A program made the translations under genes and the position numbers. The notes below the pieces were generated by a model that was not told the origin of the DNA, did no database searches, and worked only from the letters and a program-made list of their open reading frames with translations. 64,000 nt of DNA. It comes from Agrobacterium larrymoorei (GTDB lineage: Bacteria > Pseudomonadota > Alphaproteobacteria > Rhizobiales > Rhizobiaceae). Location of the stretch: NCBI RefSeq assembly GCF_013322225.1, contig NZ_JAAMFB010000017.1, forward strand, positions 124,001-188,000, in the 5' to 3' direction. Below, one piece after another: positions 1-8,397 of the stretch. The stretch's first letter is position 1, and every line of letters starts with the position of its first letter.

Positions 1-44
1 TAAGATTTACGATTTACTAATTCGCGGAACGAAAGGTTTCTGCG

Positions 45-626
45 ATGCGTAGCGTTTTTGTCGCTGTTTTTCTTTTATTCGTTCTGGCCGGATGTGCGAC
101 TGCCCCCTCGCAGATCACCAATGCCTGCGCGATTTTCGAGCAACGCGACGGCCTGTTCAACAACTGGCGCAAGGATGCTCAGGCAGCCCAGAGGGAATTC
201 GGCGTCCCGGTTCCAGTGATGATGGCGACCATCTACACTGAATCGAGCTTCCAGCCCTACGCCCGCCCGCCCCGCACAAAGCTCCTCGGCTTCATTCCCT
301 GGAAACGCAGATCCACGGCTTACGGTTACGCGCAGGCTCTCGACGGCACATGGGAGCGCTATCAGCGTGAAACCGGGCGCTGGAGCGCCAGCCGTACCGA
401 CTTCACCGACGCCATCCACTTCGTGGGATGGTACCACTCCACCAGCAACAAACAGAACGGCATCGCACTGAACGACCCGTACAATCTCTACCTGGCCTAC
501 TATTCTGGCCACGGCGGCTATGCGAGAGGCGACTGGAAAACCAATACGGCTATCCAGAGAGCGGCACGACGCTCTGCCAATATGGCTATTCGTTATGAGG
601 CACAGCTGCGGGATTGTGGGTATTGA
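45..626 (+). CDS. Lipoprotein with lytic transglycosylase (SLT-like) domain
   Basis: A 193-aa exported lipoprotein. Residues 1-17 form a lipoprotein signal ending in the lipobox L-A-G-C, with C17 as the expected lipidation site, so the protein should be membrane anchored. The segment around residues 60-70 contains the Y-T-E-S-S-F motif; E66 sits where SLT-family lytic transglycosylases carry their catalytic glutamate. The stretch A-Y-G-Y-A-Q-A-L (about residues 92-99) and a later A-Y-Y-S-G-H-G segment match the same fold. Members cleave peptidoglycan glycan strands, releasing anhydromuropeptides. It converges with the hydrolase gene on the other side of the repeat element. Family assignment is fairly secure; the physiological role is not visible from context. 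Confidence 0.82.
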   Translation: MRSVFVAVFLLFVLAGCATAPSQITNACAIFEQRDGLFNNWRKDAQAAQREFGVPVPVMMATIYTESSFQPYARPPRTKLLGFIPWKRRSTAYGYAQALDGTWERYQRETGRWSASRTDFTDAIHFVGWYHSTSNKQNGIALNDPYNLYLAYYSGHGGYARGDWKTNTAIQRAARRSANMAIRYEAQLRDCGY

Positions 627-640
627 TCGAGCGCTGAAGA

Positions 641-870
641 ACGACCCCTCACCTGAAAAATCTATGACTTAGCCAAAGCTAAGATCATGATTTTTCTTCC
701 TCTCCCACAAGGGTAGAGGTAAAACCAGCCGCACCGCCTCAGCATATTTTCCAGCGTTGATTTTAAGGGGATGAGGGTGCCGCGCCTGTCCTCTCCCCCC
801 TATGGGAGAGGATAGAAAATCTCGATCTTAGCGATAGCTAAGTCCTAGATTTTCTTGGTGAGGGGTTCGA
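641..870. repeat. MITE-like element with long imperfect terminal inverted repeats
   Basis: Two arms of about 70-80 bases, roughly 641-715 and 790-870, are imperfect reverse complements of each other. Each arm contains C-C-C-C-T-C-A-C-C near the outer end, a small internal palindrome built on GACTTAGC/GCTAAGATC, a run of A/T, and CCTCTCCC near the inner end. No open reading frame of note lies between the arms. The element fills the gap between two convergent genes, so its transcript would fold into a long hairpin from either side and could act as a bidirectional terminator. It resembles non-autonomous intergenic repeats known from Rhizobiales genomes, but I cannot name a family. Confidence 0.75.
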
Positions 871-876
871 CCTCAC

Positions 877-1488
877 TCACATATACGGCGTCAAAAACGC
901 CCTTGCGGCCTCGATCTCATTCGACCTTATCTCATGGCCACCGGGATGCCACTCTAGCTGTACTTCCCCACCTTGCGCCTTGAAGTATTCCGCAAGAGCA
1001 TTGGTCAACGGCACCGGTGAAATCGGATCACGCTCGCCCGCGGTCATCAATATCCGGCGCGAGGCTGGCGCAGGTGCCGCCTTCGGCTCGAAGGGAATAA
1101 GCGGATGCATGACAACCGCCGCATCGAAGAGATCGGGGAACTCGATCATGACGTTGGCGAGAATGTTTGCGCCGTTCGAGAAGCCGAGACCGACCACGAG
1201 CCCAGCCTCGTAATAATCGCGATTGGCCGCTACGAAGTCCGCCATATGCTTCGTGGCGCGTCCCAGATCATCGAGATCATAAACGCCCTCGGCCTTGCGG
1301 CGGAAAAACCGTGCCGCGCCGAATTCGGACACATCGCCGCGCGGTGAAATCACCGTCGCATTTGGTAAAAGGCGAGAGCCGAAATCGAAGAACTGGTTCT
1401 CATCGCCGCCCGTCCCGTGGAAAACGAAAAAGATCGGCTGACCGGGCGCACCCTCGCGTACCTTGTGTACGTAATTATCCTTGCTCAT
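877..1488 (-). CDS. Alpha/beta hydrolase, MhqD-like carboxylesterase/phospholipase family
   Basis: A 203-aa cytosolic serine hydrolase. The oxyanion-hole segment H-G-T-G-G is at residues 24-28, the nucleophile elbow G-F-S-N-G at 102-106 (S104), the acidic residue D154 in G-E-R-D-P, and the histidine H185 in G-G-H-E, giving a full catalytic triad. Length and motifs fit the carboxylesterase/phospholipase family that includes Bacillus MhqD. It lies about 60 bases downstream of the ring-cleaving dioxygenase-like gene on the same strand, so the two probably form an operon. The ATG is preceded by GGGAG. The substrate is unknown; a role in hydroquinone or electrophile detoxification is inferred from the pairing. 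Confidence 0.8.
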   Translation of the reverse strand: MSKDNYVHKVREGAPGQPIFFVFHGTGGDENQFFDFGSRLLPNATVISPRGDVSEFGAARFFRRKAEGVYDLDDLGRATKHMADFVAANRDYYEAGLVVGLGFSNGANILANVMIEFPDLFDAAVVMHPLIPFEPKAAPAPASRRILMTAGERDPISPVPLTNALAEYFKAQGGEVQLEWHPGGHEIRSNEIEAARAFLTPYM

Positions 1489-1547
1489 AAAAAATCTCCC
1501 TGGAAGACGCTGGCGATACGCATCGCCAGACGCCTCCGTAATATGCT

Positions 1548-2492
1548 TTAAGACTTCGCTGCGCCGTCCAGCGGCTCAAGATGCTGTTCGAGGAACGGAC
1601 GCAGATGCGCGTGCTGTTCCGGCAGCTTCAAGGCCTCGCCGAGATGCGCCGTATCCTCGTCCCGGTCGAAGCCAGGTTCGTTGGTGGCGACTTCGAACAG
1701 GACACCGCCCGGAGTGCGGAAATATATCGCCCAGAAGTAATCGCGGTCGATGACAGGCGTAACCTGATATCCAGTGTCCATCAGCGCTTTACGCACTTCC
1801 AACTGCTTTTCACGGTTGTCGACAGCAAAGGCGATGTGATGCACGGAACCAGCGCCGAGGCGCGCACCGGAGATATTCGGCATGGTTTCGATATCGATGA
1901 CATCCGCGCCATTGCCGCCGGGAATACCCAGCCTCACGACACCGTCCTGTCGGTCGATCTCCTGATAACCCATGAACTTCAAAAGCTCTGCCGTTGCACC
2001 CTCATCGCGCAATCTTAACGAGGCACCCTGAAAGCCGTGAATGGCCTGATCCTGCCCGACGCCGTTGCCGACCCATTGAGGGCGTCCGTCGTCTTTGACT
2101 TCGACAAGCGCAAAACCATCGCCATCCGGTCCTGCAAAGTGCAGTCGCTTGTTGCCGAAAGCATCATCGGTTTTCAAACCTTCGACATTCGCTTTGGCAA
2201 GCCGTTCCTGCCAGTAACCAAGCGAGCCTTCAGGAACGGAAAACAGTGTCGTTCCGACCTCGCCCGTACCGGGACGACCGCGTGCAATATGCGGAAACGG
2301 GAAGTAGGTCATGACTGAGCCGGGCGTGCCGACCTCATCGCCGTAATAAAGATGGTAGACATCCGGCGCGTCGAAGTTGACGGTCTTTTTCACCCGGCGC
2401 AGGCCGAGCGTATCCGTGAAGAAATGATTGTTACCGCTGGCGCTCGCTGCCATGGACGTGACGTGGTGCAAACCCTTGATCTGGTTCAACAT
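1548..2492 (-). CDS. VOC-family ring-cleaving dioxygenase, MhqO-like
   Basis: A 314-aa protein with two vicinal-oxygen-chelate halves. Candidate metal ligands are the histidines in G-L-H-H-V-T near the N terminus and V-H-H-I-A-F in the second half, with glutamates in F-A-L-V-E-V and L-F-E-V-A-T. Family members are annotated as ring-cleaving or hydroquinone dioxygenases (Bacillus MhqO). I chose the ATG at 2492 rather than one 27 bases upstream because G-G-G-G lies about eight bases before it and the glyoxalase fold starts at once. The gene is followed by the MhqD-like hydrolase and preceded by a perfect palindrome, suggesting a repressible quinone-detoxification operon. Enzymatic activity is inferred, not shown. 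Confidence 0.8.
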   Translation of the reverse strand: MLNQIKGLHHVTSMAASASGNNHFFTDTLGLRRVKKTVNFDAPDVYHLYYGDEVGTPGSVMTYFPFPHIARGRPGTGEVGTTLFSVPEGSLGYWQERLAKANVEGLKTDDAFGNKRLHFAGPDGDGFALVEVKDDGRPQWVGNGVGQDQAIHGFQGASLRLRDEGATAELLKFMGYQEIDRQDGVVRLGIPGGNGADVIDIETMPNISGARLGAGSVHHIAFAVDNREKQLEVRKALMDTGYQVTPVIDRDYFWAIYFRTPGGVLFEVATNEPGFDRDEDTAHLGEALKLPEQHAHLRPFLEQHLEPLDGAAKS

Positions 2493-2590
2493 GATAAACC
2501 CCATTTGCTCACGAGGCATTCGAAGGAATGCGCTCCGTGTTTCGTGGGCTCAACATGGGGTAGATCAGCCGATAGGCATAGACTGAACGA

Positions 2591-2609
2591 TCAGAACGGA
2601 TCGTTCTGA
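2591..2609. promoter_or_regulatory. Perfect 8+3+8 palindrome, candidate operator of the mhq-like operon
   Basis: The arms TCAGAACG and CGTTCTGA are exact reverse complements separated by three bases. The site sits about 100 bases upstream of the dioxygenase start and between it and the siderophore-interacting gene, both read leftward. Size and symmetry suit a dimeric MarR- or TetR-type repressor. No regulator gene is adjacent, so the binding protein is unknown. Confidence 0.5.
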
Positions 2610-2624
2610 ATTTTGAAACGGTGA

Positions 2625-3698
2625 TCAGTGATCGTCGTTTGCACCTTTAACCCAGTAGCCAGCGGAATGAACGCAGGTCTTGGGCAGCTTTACATCATCG
2701 GCCAGCATCTTCTTCACCGCGCGCGCCTCGGTCTTTTCGCAGCCGACGAAAACATGCAGACCTTCATGCGACGGCCAGATGTGCTGGCGCAACGCGTTCT
2801 CGATCAATCCAGCGGCCCCCGCATGTGCGCCTTGGCGGTATAGCCAGTGCCACTGTACGTCGGCTCTGGATTCGATCTCCTGCCGTTCTGCATCATTGTC
2901 GATTTCCGCATAAACCGTCAGCATCTTGCCTGCTGGAAGCTCCTTGGTCATGCGTAGCATCACGGGAAGCGCTGTTTCATCGCCTGCGAAAACATAGCTT
3001 TCCGCGTCCGCCAGCACGCCACCCGGCCCGACGATGCCGACGATATCACCTGCTTTCGCGGTCGCGCCGAAATGGGCTCCGGGCATATTGTCACCCTCAT
3101 GCATGACGAAATCGATCTCGATTTCACCGCGGGGGATGTTGCCGGAGCGGATCGTGTAGACCCGCCGTGTCAGGGCATCCTTGCCTTCGGGCCAGATGAT
3201 CGCGCCATTCTTTGAAAGATGTGGCCACACCGGCGCGCGCGCCTGATCGGGTACGATGAGAATGCGCACATGCAGGCCACCCGTCATCAGGCGCTCGATG
3301 CCCTTTTCTATGGAGATCACCACGCGGCGCATACGCGGCGTCAGATTGAAGGCGCGGACGACCCGACCTGTGAACAGGTTGGGCAGCTCGCGCATATCGG
3401 CACCGTGGCCTTCCCAAAGGAAATCGAGCTTTGTTTCGCCTGAAAACTCGATGATATGTTCTGCCACCATCGCCTTGACGGACATCAGAATGTTTTCAGA
3501 AATGCAGTTGATGCTGGCAGCGAACCGGCCTTCGTCGGCGCTGAGCGTGCCGTTACCATAATCAGCCTGAAAATGAACGGAGGAGCCGCTGCGGGTCATG
3601 TCCATATGCTCGGCAAAATGCTCGTGAAAAGCATCGAGAATGGCGTGCGGATCGGGCAAAGCGACAGAGGTCTGGGCAGACAGAAGAGACACCGGCAT
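2625..3698 (-). CDS. Siderophore-interacting FAD reductase with N-terminal DUF2218
   Basis: A 357-aa two-domain protein. Residues about 15-95 match the DUF2218 domain often found beside iron-uptake proteins; residues about 110-350 form the FAD-binding and SIP (ViuB-type) reductase domain, including R-V-Y-T-I-R for flavin binding and the C-terminal V-F-V-G-C-E-K-T-E-A-R-A segment. Such proteins reduce ferric siderophores in the cytosol and release iron. The start ATG is preceded by A-A-G-G-A. It stands alone between ung and the mhq-like operon, behind a short palindrome that may be iron responsive. No siderophore biosynthesis or receptor gene is nearby, so it probably serves imported xenosiderophores or a locus elsewhere. 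Confidence 0.85.
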   Translation of the reverse strand: MPVSLLSAQTSVALPDPHAILDAFHEHFAEHMDMTRSGSSVHFQADYGNGTLSADEGRFAASINCISENILMSVKAMVAEHIIEFSGETKLDFLWEGHGADMRELPNLFTGRVVRAFNLTPRMRRVVISIEKGIERLMTGGLHVRILIVPDQARAPVWPHLSKNGAIIWPEGKDALTRRVYTIRSGNIPRGEIEIDFVMHEGDNMPGAHFGATAKAGDIVGIVGPGGVLADAESYVFAGDETALPVMLRMTKELPAGKMLTVYAEIDNDAERQEIESRADVQWHWLYRQGAHAGAAGLIENALRQHIWPSHEGLHVFVGCEKTEARAVKKMLADDVKLPKTCVHSAGYWVKGANDDH

Positions 3699-3739
3699 AA
3701 ATCCTTCGTATTTTAGTCCGGTTATCTTTTAGATCAGCA

Positions 3740-3755
3740 TTTGCGAAAACGCAAA
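3740..3755. promoter_or_regulatory. Perfect 6+4+6 inverted repeat upstream of the siderophore-interacting gene
   Basis: TTTGCG and CGCAAA are exact inverted arms around AAAA, 42 bases upstream of the start of the siderophore-interacting gene and just after the ung stop codon. It could be an operator or a weak hairpin after ung. It does not clearly match an Irr or RirA consensus that I can recall, so the regulator is left open. Confidence 0.35.
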
Positions 3756-3777
3756 GCCGATTTATGGCCTGCAACGC

Positions 3778-4470
3778 TTAAACTTCGTCTGGCAATTGCC
3801 AGTCTATCGGCTCTCTGCCATGCGAAACGAGGAATGCATTCGCTTTCGAAAAATGATGATTACCGAAAAAGCCGTTATGGGCGGAAAGCGGGGAAGGGTG
3901 CACCGATTTCAGCACGAGATGCTTGTTCTGATCGACGAAAGCAGCCTTCTTTTGCGCGTATGAACCCCAAAGCAAAAAGACGACATGCTCGCATTCCTCG
4001 TTCACAGCGCGGATGACCGAGTCGGTGAATTTTTCCCAACCCTGCCCCTGATGCGAGGCGGCCCGGGATTCCTCCACGGTCAGGACGCTGTTGAGCAACA
4101 AAACGCCCTGTTTCGCCCAGCTTTCAAGAAAACCGTGTTTGACAGGATGGACGCCGAGATCGCTCTGCAATTCCTTGTAGATATTGACGAGCGACGGCGG
4201 GATGCGGATGCCGGGTCTTACAGAAAAGCAGAGGCCGTGCGCTTGCCCAAGGCCGTGATAGGGGTCTTGCCCCAGAATGACGACCTTGACTTCATCGAGC
4301 GGGGTCAGATCGAGAGCGCGAAAATATTCGCTGCCCTTTGGGAAAATCTGCTTGCCCGCAGTTTTCTCGGCAAGCAGAAAATCTTTCAGCTTCTTCATGT
4401 AGGGGCTGTCGAACTCGGCGGATAAAGCGTGTTTCCAGCTGTCTTCGAGTTTGACGCCTGCCTCTGTCAT
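3778..4470 (-). CDS. ung: Uracil-DNA glycosylase, family 1
   Basis: A 230-aa base-excision repair enzyme that removes uracil from DNA produced by cytosine deamination or dUMP incorporation. The water-activating motif G-Q-D-P-Y-H is at residues 67-72 (D69 catalytic) and the minor-groove/leucine-loop motif H-P-S-P-L-S starts at H191; both are intact. Length is that of family-1 Ung. It is transcribed toward the siderophore-interacting gene, 79 bases away, and lies after gloA on the same strand with only 27 bases between them, so gloA-ung may be cotranscribed. Confidence 0.96.
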   Translation of the reverse strand: MTEAGVKLEDSWKHALSAEFDSPYMKKLKDFLLAEKTAGKQIFPKGSEYFRALDLTPLDEVKVVILGQDPYHGLGQAHGLCFSVRPGIRIPPSLVNIYKELQSDLGVHPVKHGFLESWAKQGVLLLNSVLTVEESRAASHQGQGWEKFTDSVIRAVNEECEHVVFLLWGSYAQKKAAFVDQNKHLVLKSVHPSPLSAHNGFFGNHHFSKANAFLVSHGREPIDWQLPDEV

Positions 4471-4497
4471 GGGAGCCTTCCAGGTTGGGCGGCCCGC

Positions 4498-4893
4498 TTA
4501 ACTGAAACGATTGCCGCGCTGAAGCACTTCGATCTTGTAGCCATCCGGATCGCAGATGAAGAAATATTTCGCGAACGGAGCACCCTTGTAGTCCGCCTCG
4601 ATGATCTTGCCAACCGAAAGGCCAAGCCCCGACAGACGCTCATGCTCGGCATCGACATTCTCGACGCTGACGGCGAGATGGCCGTAGCCATCTCCAAGCG
4701 CGTAAGGAACTTCGCGACCCTTGTTGACGGTCAATTCAAGCTCGAAATCGCCTTCGGCGTTGCTCATGTAAATCAGCGTGAAGTTTTCGAACTCGGCGCG
4801 CTCCGCGATCTCAAGTCCGAAAGCCTGTCTGTAGAATTCCACCGAACGCTTCTCGTCCAGCACCCGGACCATCGAGTGAATCAATTTGGCCAT
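4498..4893 (-). CDS. gloA: Lactoylglutathione lyase (glyoxalase I)
   Basis: A 131-aa single-domain glyoxalase I that converts the hemithioacetal of methylglyoxal and glutathione to S-lactoylglutathione. Expected metal ligands are visible: H6 in L-I-H-S-M-V-R-V, a glutamate in F-E-L-E-L-T, the histidine of Y-G-H-L-A-V, and the glutamate of Y-K-I-E-V-L near the C terminus. The S-V-E-F-Y segment and D-P-D-G-Y-K are typical. The start follows GGGAAATC. It sits directly ahead of ung on the same strand. Confidence 0.93.
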   Translation of the reverse strand: MAKLIHSMVRVLDEKRSVEFYRQAFGLEIAERAEFENFTLIYMSNAEGDFELELTVNKGREVPYALGDGYGHLAVSVENVDAEHERLSGLGLSVGKIIEADYKGAPFAKYFFICDPDGYKIEVLQRGNRFS

Positions 4894-5077
4894 GGTGATT
4901 TCCCTTTATTCCTGTCGCAGCGCGGTTCTGCCGGGCTTCGGGGCAGGCAGATAAAGGTAGAACGTTCGGGTTTCAACCCCTTGGCGATTTTCGCGTCATA
5001 CTCTCCATTCGGTTCACAGGGTCAACGCTTCACGCTTGCCCCTATCCTGAGCAGCAAACTCATGATACCGGCAAGAC

Positions 5078-5440
5078 ATGCGCGTCTTCTATCTCTGCAT
5101 TGGCTGGCTCATGGTCGCCACCGGCATCGTCGGGGCTTTTCTGCCTGTCTTGCCGACAACGCCTTTTCTGCTGATTGCGCTCTGGTGCTTTTCGAAGTCC
5201 TCACCGAAGCTTGAAGCATGGCTTCTCTCGCACCCGAAATTCGGACCTTCATTGCGAAACTGGCGCGACCACGGCGCGATCCCTCGACGCGCCAAAATCG
5301 CTGCGGTGTCTTTGATGACAATAAGTTACGCGATTTTCTGGTTTGGCACCGAACCATCGACAACAAGCGCGACAATCGTCGCAGCCGTCATGCTGGGCGC
5401 CGCCCTCTTCGTTTCAACGCGTCCAGAACCGAAAGCCTGA
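5078..5440 (+). CDS. DUF454 (YbaN) family inner-membrane protein
   Basis: A 120-aa membrane protein. Residues about 3-40 form a hydrophobic pair of segments that include the family hallmark L-P-V-L-P-T-T-P-F-L-L-I-A, followed by a cytosolic stretch with W-L-L-S-H-P-K-F-G-P and two further membrane segments at about 75-115. The function of YbaN proteins is unknown. It converges with hmuV, whose stop codon is 12 bases away. In several proteobacteria this family neighbours heme-uptake genes, which is consistent with the location but is not proof of a role. Confidence 0.85.
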   Translation: MRVFYLCIGWLMVATGIVGAFLPVLPTTPFLLIALWCFSKSSPKLEAWLLSHPKFGPSLRNWRDHGAIPRRAKIAAVSLMTISYAIFWFGTEPSTTSATIVAAVMLGAALFVSTRPEPKA

Positions 5441-5452
5441 TCCAGAACCTGC

Positions 5453-6235
5453 CTACCGATGCCGGGATTGCGGCAGCACGTAAGCGATATGGTTGGCCGG
5501 CAAACGCCCCACAGTGCCACCAATACCGTAGACTCTCGCAATCGTCTCATCGTTGATGGTTTCAAGCGCAGGCCCGCAGGCTGTGATCTGGCCGCGATGC
5601 ATGACAATAAGTTGATCGGCAAATTCCGCCGCCAGATTGAGATCGTGCAGGATGGCAAGCACCGTGCCGCCAGCCGCAGCGAAATCCCGTGCCGTCTCCA
5701 GAACGGAAATCTGGTGTCCGAGATCGAGGCTCGACGTCGGTTCGTCCAGCAGCAGAGCCCGGCTTTCGCCATTCTCGACGGGATACGGAACCTGCGCCAA
5801 AGTGCGCGCAAATTGCACACGCTGCTGCTCTCCTCCCGAAAGCATGTTGTATGCGCGCGCCTCGAAGCCACCCAAGCCCACTTTTGCCAGAGCGCGCCTT
5901 GCCTGCTCCTCCGGTACGCGGGAACCCTGCGCCACCGCTCCCATCCGCACGATTTCAAGCGCCGTGAACGGGAAAGCCAGCACTGTGCTTTGCGGCAGGA
6001 CCGCGCGAACCCGCGCCAGTTGGAGAGGTTTGAACAGGGAAAGTTCGACGTTGCCATAGGAAACCGAACCCGTATCGGCTTTCATCTCACCGGACAGTAC
6101 CTTCATCAGTGTCGACTTACCGGCACCGTTTGGGCCGATGATGACACTGAAGGTTCCAGGCTGGAGCGTGATCGAAACATCGTCCAGCAGATGACGACCT
6201 GAGCGAACCACCGCAATATTGCTGGCGCAAATCAT
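5453..6235 (-). CDS. hmuV: Heme ABC transporter ATP-binding protein
   Basis: A 260-aa ABC ATPase that powers heme import through HmuU. Walker A G-P-N-G-A-G-K-S-T is at residues 34-42, the signature L-S-G-G-E-Q-Q-R at 132-139, Walker B L-L-L-D-E-P-T at 161-167, and the switch histidine lies in A-I-L-H-D-L-N. The ATG at 6235 overlaps the hmuU stop in an ATGA arrangement, which fixes the start; the longer upstream reading is the antisense of hmuU sequence. It is the last gene of hmuTUV. Confidence 0.94.
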   Translation of the reverse strand: MICASNIAVVRSGRHLLDDVSITLQPGTFSVIIGPNGAGKSTLMKVLSGEMKADTGSVSYGNVELSLFKPLQLARVRAVLPQSTVLAFPFTALEIVRMGAVAQGSRVPEEQARRALAKVGLGGFEARAYNMLSGGEQQRVQFARTLAQVPYPVENGESRALLLDEPTSSLDLGHQISVLETARDFAAAGGTVLAILHDLNLAAEFADQLIVMHRGQITACGPALETINDETIARVYGIGGTVGRLPANHIAYVLPQSRHR

Positions 6236-7323
6236 GCGGCATTCCTCAAGCCCAGACCGTTCCCCTTGCCAAGCAACAGACACAGGAACACCGGAGCGCC
6301 GATGAGAGCGGTCACGACACCGATCGGCAGTTCCGCAGGTGCGGCGACGGTGCGGGCGAAACTGTCCGCAAGCAGCAGAAGTGCCGCTCCACCGATGGCA
6401 GAAGCAGGAAGAAGGAAGCGGTGGGACGAGCCGATCACCAAACGCAACAGATGCGGCACGACGATGCCGATGAAACCTATCGAACCCGCAGCAGCGACGC
6501 TCGCACCACATGCGGCAGCAACCACCAGAATGATGATGCGCTTCAGGCGTTGCACAGGAATGCCCATGTGAAACGCCGCCGCATCGCCGAGGATCAACGC
6601 ATCCAGTCCCTTCGATACGAAAGGAATGCTGACGAGAATGGCAAGGATGAAAGGCAGCGTGCTAAGCATCTTCGTGGGCGTTGCGCCGCCCAGCGAGCCA
6701 AGGCTCCAGAAGGTGATGTCGCGCAAGGCCCGGTCATCCGCCATGAAAATCATCAGGCCCATAAGAGCGGCACTCAGCGCCCCAACGGCGATGCCCGCAA
6801 GGATAAGGACAGTCGTGGAGGTGGCGCCGTTTCTGGTCGCGATCAGATAGAGAAGAAACGTATTGATGAGCCCGCCCGCAAAAGCCATCAGCGGCAGGAA
6901 TTGAACTCCGAAAAACAGGGATAGCGGCGCGAGGATGCCGTTGCCCAAGGCAAGTGCCGCCACGGCAAAAAGTGCCGCGCCGGACGTTACGCCGACAATG
7001 CCGGGATCGGCCAGCGGGTTGCGGAAAAGCCCCTGCATCATCGCACCTGCAACGGCAAGCCCTGCCCCGATCATCAGCCCAAGCCCGGTACGCGGCAAGC
7101 GAACGGCTTCCAGAATCACGCGGTCACGTGTTTCCATGACGTCCGAATGGCCGGTGAAGTAGAGCCAGAGTTCCGACAGACCCACGCCTGTCGGCCCGCT
7201 TCCCAGCGACACCAGACAGGCGAGAAGGAGAATGAAGCAGAGCGCGATGAGCGTTATGACGCCCTTGCGCGAGCGGTCTCCCGGCACGTGGATTGTCACG
7301 GCGCTCATCGACATGGCTTTCAC
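6232..7323 (-). CDS. hmuU: Heme ABC transporter permease (FecCD family)
   Basis: A 363-aa inner-membrane permease with about ten hydrophobic segments and FecCD-family landmarks, including V-R-L-P-R-T-G-L-G near residue 55, the G-L-F-R-N-P-L-A-D-P-G motif near 97-107, and G-F-I-G-I-V-V-P-H-L-L-R near 285-296. It forms the heme channel with HmuV and receives heme from HmuT. The first possible codon is a GTG at 7323 that overlaps the hmuT stop as GTGA; an ATG at 7314 is an alternative. Overlaps at both ends indicate tight translational coupling. Confidence 0.93.
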   Translation of the reverse strand: MKAMSMSAVTIHVPGDRSRKGVITLIALCFILLLACLVSLGSGPTGVGLSELWLYFTGHSDVMETRDRVILEAVRLPRTGLGLMIGAGLAVAGAMMQGLFRNPLADPGIVGVTSGAALFAVAALALGNGILAPLSLFFGVQFLPLMAFAGGLINTFLLYLIATRNGATSTTVLILAGIAVGALSAALMGLMIFMADDRALRDITFWSLGSLGGATPTKMLSTLPFILAILVSIPFVSKGLDALILGDAAAFHMGIPVQRLKRIIILVVAAACGASVAAAGSIGFIGIVVPHLLRLVIGSSHRFLLPASAIGGAALLLLADSFARTVAAPAELPIGVVTALIGAPVFLCLLLGKGNGLGLRNAA

Positions 7324-8207
7324 GGCTTGATGGTCTCCGGGTAGAGCCTTGCGGCAAGTTCACGTCCGGCAGCGGGCGTGCGCGGGCCGAAGCCGATCAG
7401 ATACAGGCCGTCCATGCTGATCAGCGACTTCGACGCCGCAGCCGGCGTCGACTGAAACGCAGGAAACGCAAAGACCTCAGCCGAGCCGGTCGCGTGACCG
7501 CCCCTCTCCATGGTGAGAATGACGTCCGGCGCCGCTGCAATGACAGCCTCATCGGTCAAAGGCTTATAGCCGGTAATTTCAGCGGCAGCGTTGATTCCAC
7601 CTGCCATCTCGATGATCGCTGCTGCTTCCGTATCCTTGCCAGCCGCCATGATGCGGCCCCCGGCCATGGAGAGCACGAACAGCACGCGCTTCTTCTTCTC
7701 ACCGACGGCGGCAACGTCCTGCGCGAGCTTTTCGAGATCGGCATCGACCTGCACTGCAAGCGCCTGCGCGTTGTCTTCAAGCCCGACGGCAGCACCGACA
7801 TCGGTGATTTTCTTGGCAATGGCGCTACCTTGCGGGGGCGTATCCACCGTTACCATCGGCACTTCGCTTGCCTTGAGTATTCCGATCACATCCGCAGGGC
7901 CCGCGCCGTCTTCGGAAAGAATGAGGTCGGGCTTCTGCGACAGGATGCCTTCGGAAGACAGCGCGCGCATATAGCCGACATCCGGCTTGGACAGTGCTTC
8001 AGCGGGAAAGCTGCTGGTCGAGTCACGCGCAACGATGCGGTCGCCTGCGCCAAGCGCATAGAGAATTTCCGTCACCGTTCCGCCCAGCGCAACGATCCGT
8101 TTTGCTTGCGGGTTGCCCTTGTCGGACGCGAGGACCGAGACTGGAGACAGCGCCAGCGCGACCGGAAGGAGAGCGCCGAAAGCAAAAGAGCGGAATGACA
8201 TCGACAT
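7320..8207 (-). CDS. hmuT: Heme ABC transporter periplasmic substrate-binding protein
   Basis: A periplasmic heme-binding protein of about 295 aa. The N-terminal signal peptide ends near V-L-A-S-D. The mature part has the class III binding-protein fold typical of HmuT/BtuF, with R-I-V-A-L-G-G-T-V-T-E-I-L-Y at its start. I chose ATG 8207; a TTG nine bases upstream and an ATG six bases downstream are also possible. It is the first gene of hmuTUV and is divergent from the heme monooxygenase-like gene across a 190-base region holding two palindromes. Confidence 0.92.
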   Translation of the reverse strand: MSMSFRSFAFGALLPVALALSPVSVLASDKGNPQAKRIVALGGTVTEILYALGAGDRIVARDSTSSFPAEALSKPDVGYMRALSSEGILSQKPDLILSEDGAGPADVIGILKASEVPMVTVDTPPQGSAIAKKITDVGAAVGLEDNAQALAVQVDADLEKLAQDVAAVGEKKKRVLFVLSMAGGRIMAAGKDTEAAAIIEMAGGINAAAEITGYKPLTDEAVIAAAPDVILTMERGGHATGSAEVFAFPAFQSTPAAASKSLISMDGLYLIGFGPRTPAAGRELAARLYPETIKP

Positions 8208-8251
8208 GGAGTGCAACCTTAGAAATTAAAGCCGCGCCGGGCTTCGACGCG

Positions 8252-8321
8252 TGCATATAACTTGAGTTATTTGCACATCTTTATAGGCCGCACAATCGAT
8301 AAGTGGAGTATAATTGTTATC
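8252..8321. promoter_or_regulatory. Divergent heme-gene control region with two inverted repeats
   Basis: Between hmuT and the heme monooxygenase-like gene lie two symmetric elements. The first, 8252-8275, is a 24-base near-palindrome centred on ATAACT-TG-AGTTAT and bounded by TGCA on each side. The second, 8298-8321, is GATAA-N14-TTATC. Both are AT-rich against a GC-rich background. Heme uptake genes of rhizobia are controlled by the iron regulators Irr and RirA, so these are candidate operators; which protein binds which site cannot be told from sequence. Confidence 0.55.
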
Positions 8322-8397
8322 TTTCGCTTTTCCCTCTTTTCAATTTAGCGTGCGCTCAATATCCTGACTGCAACATACAAGTTAAAGGAGATGAGTA

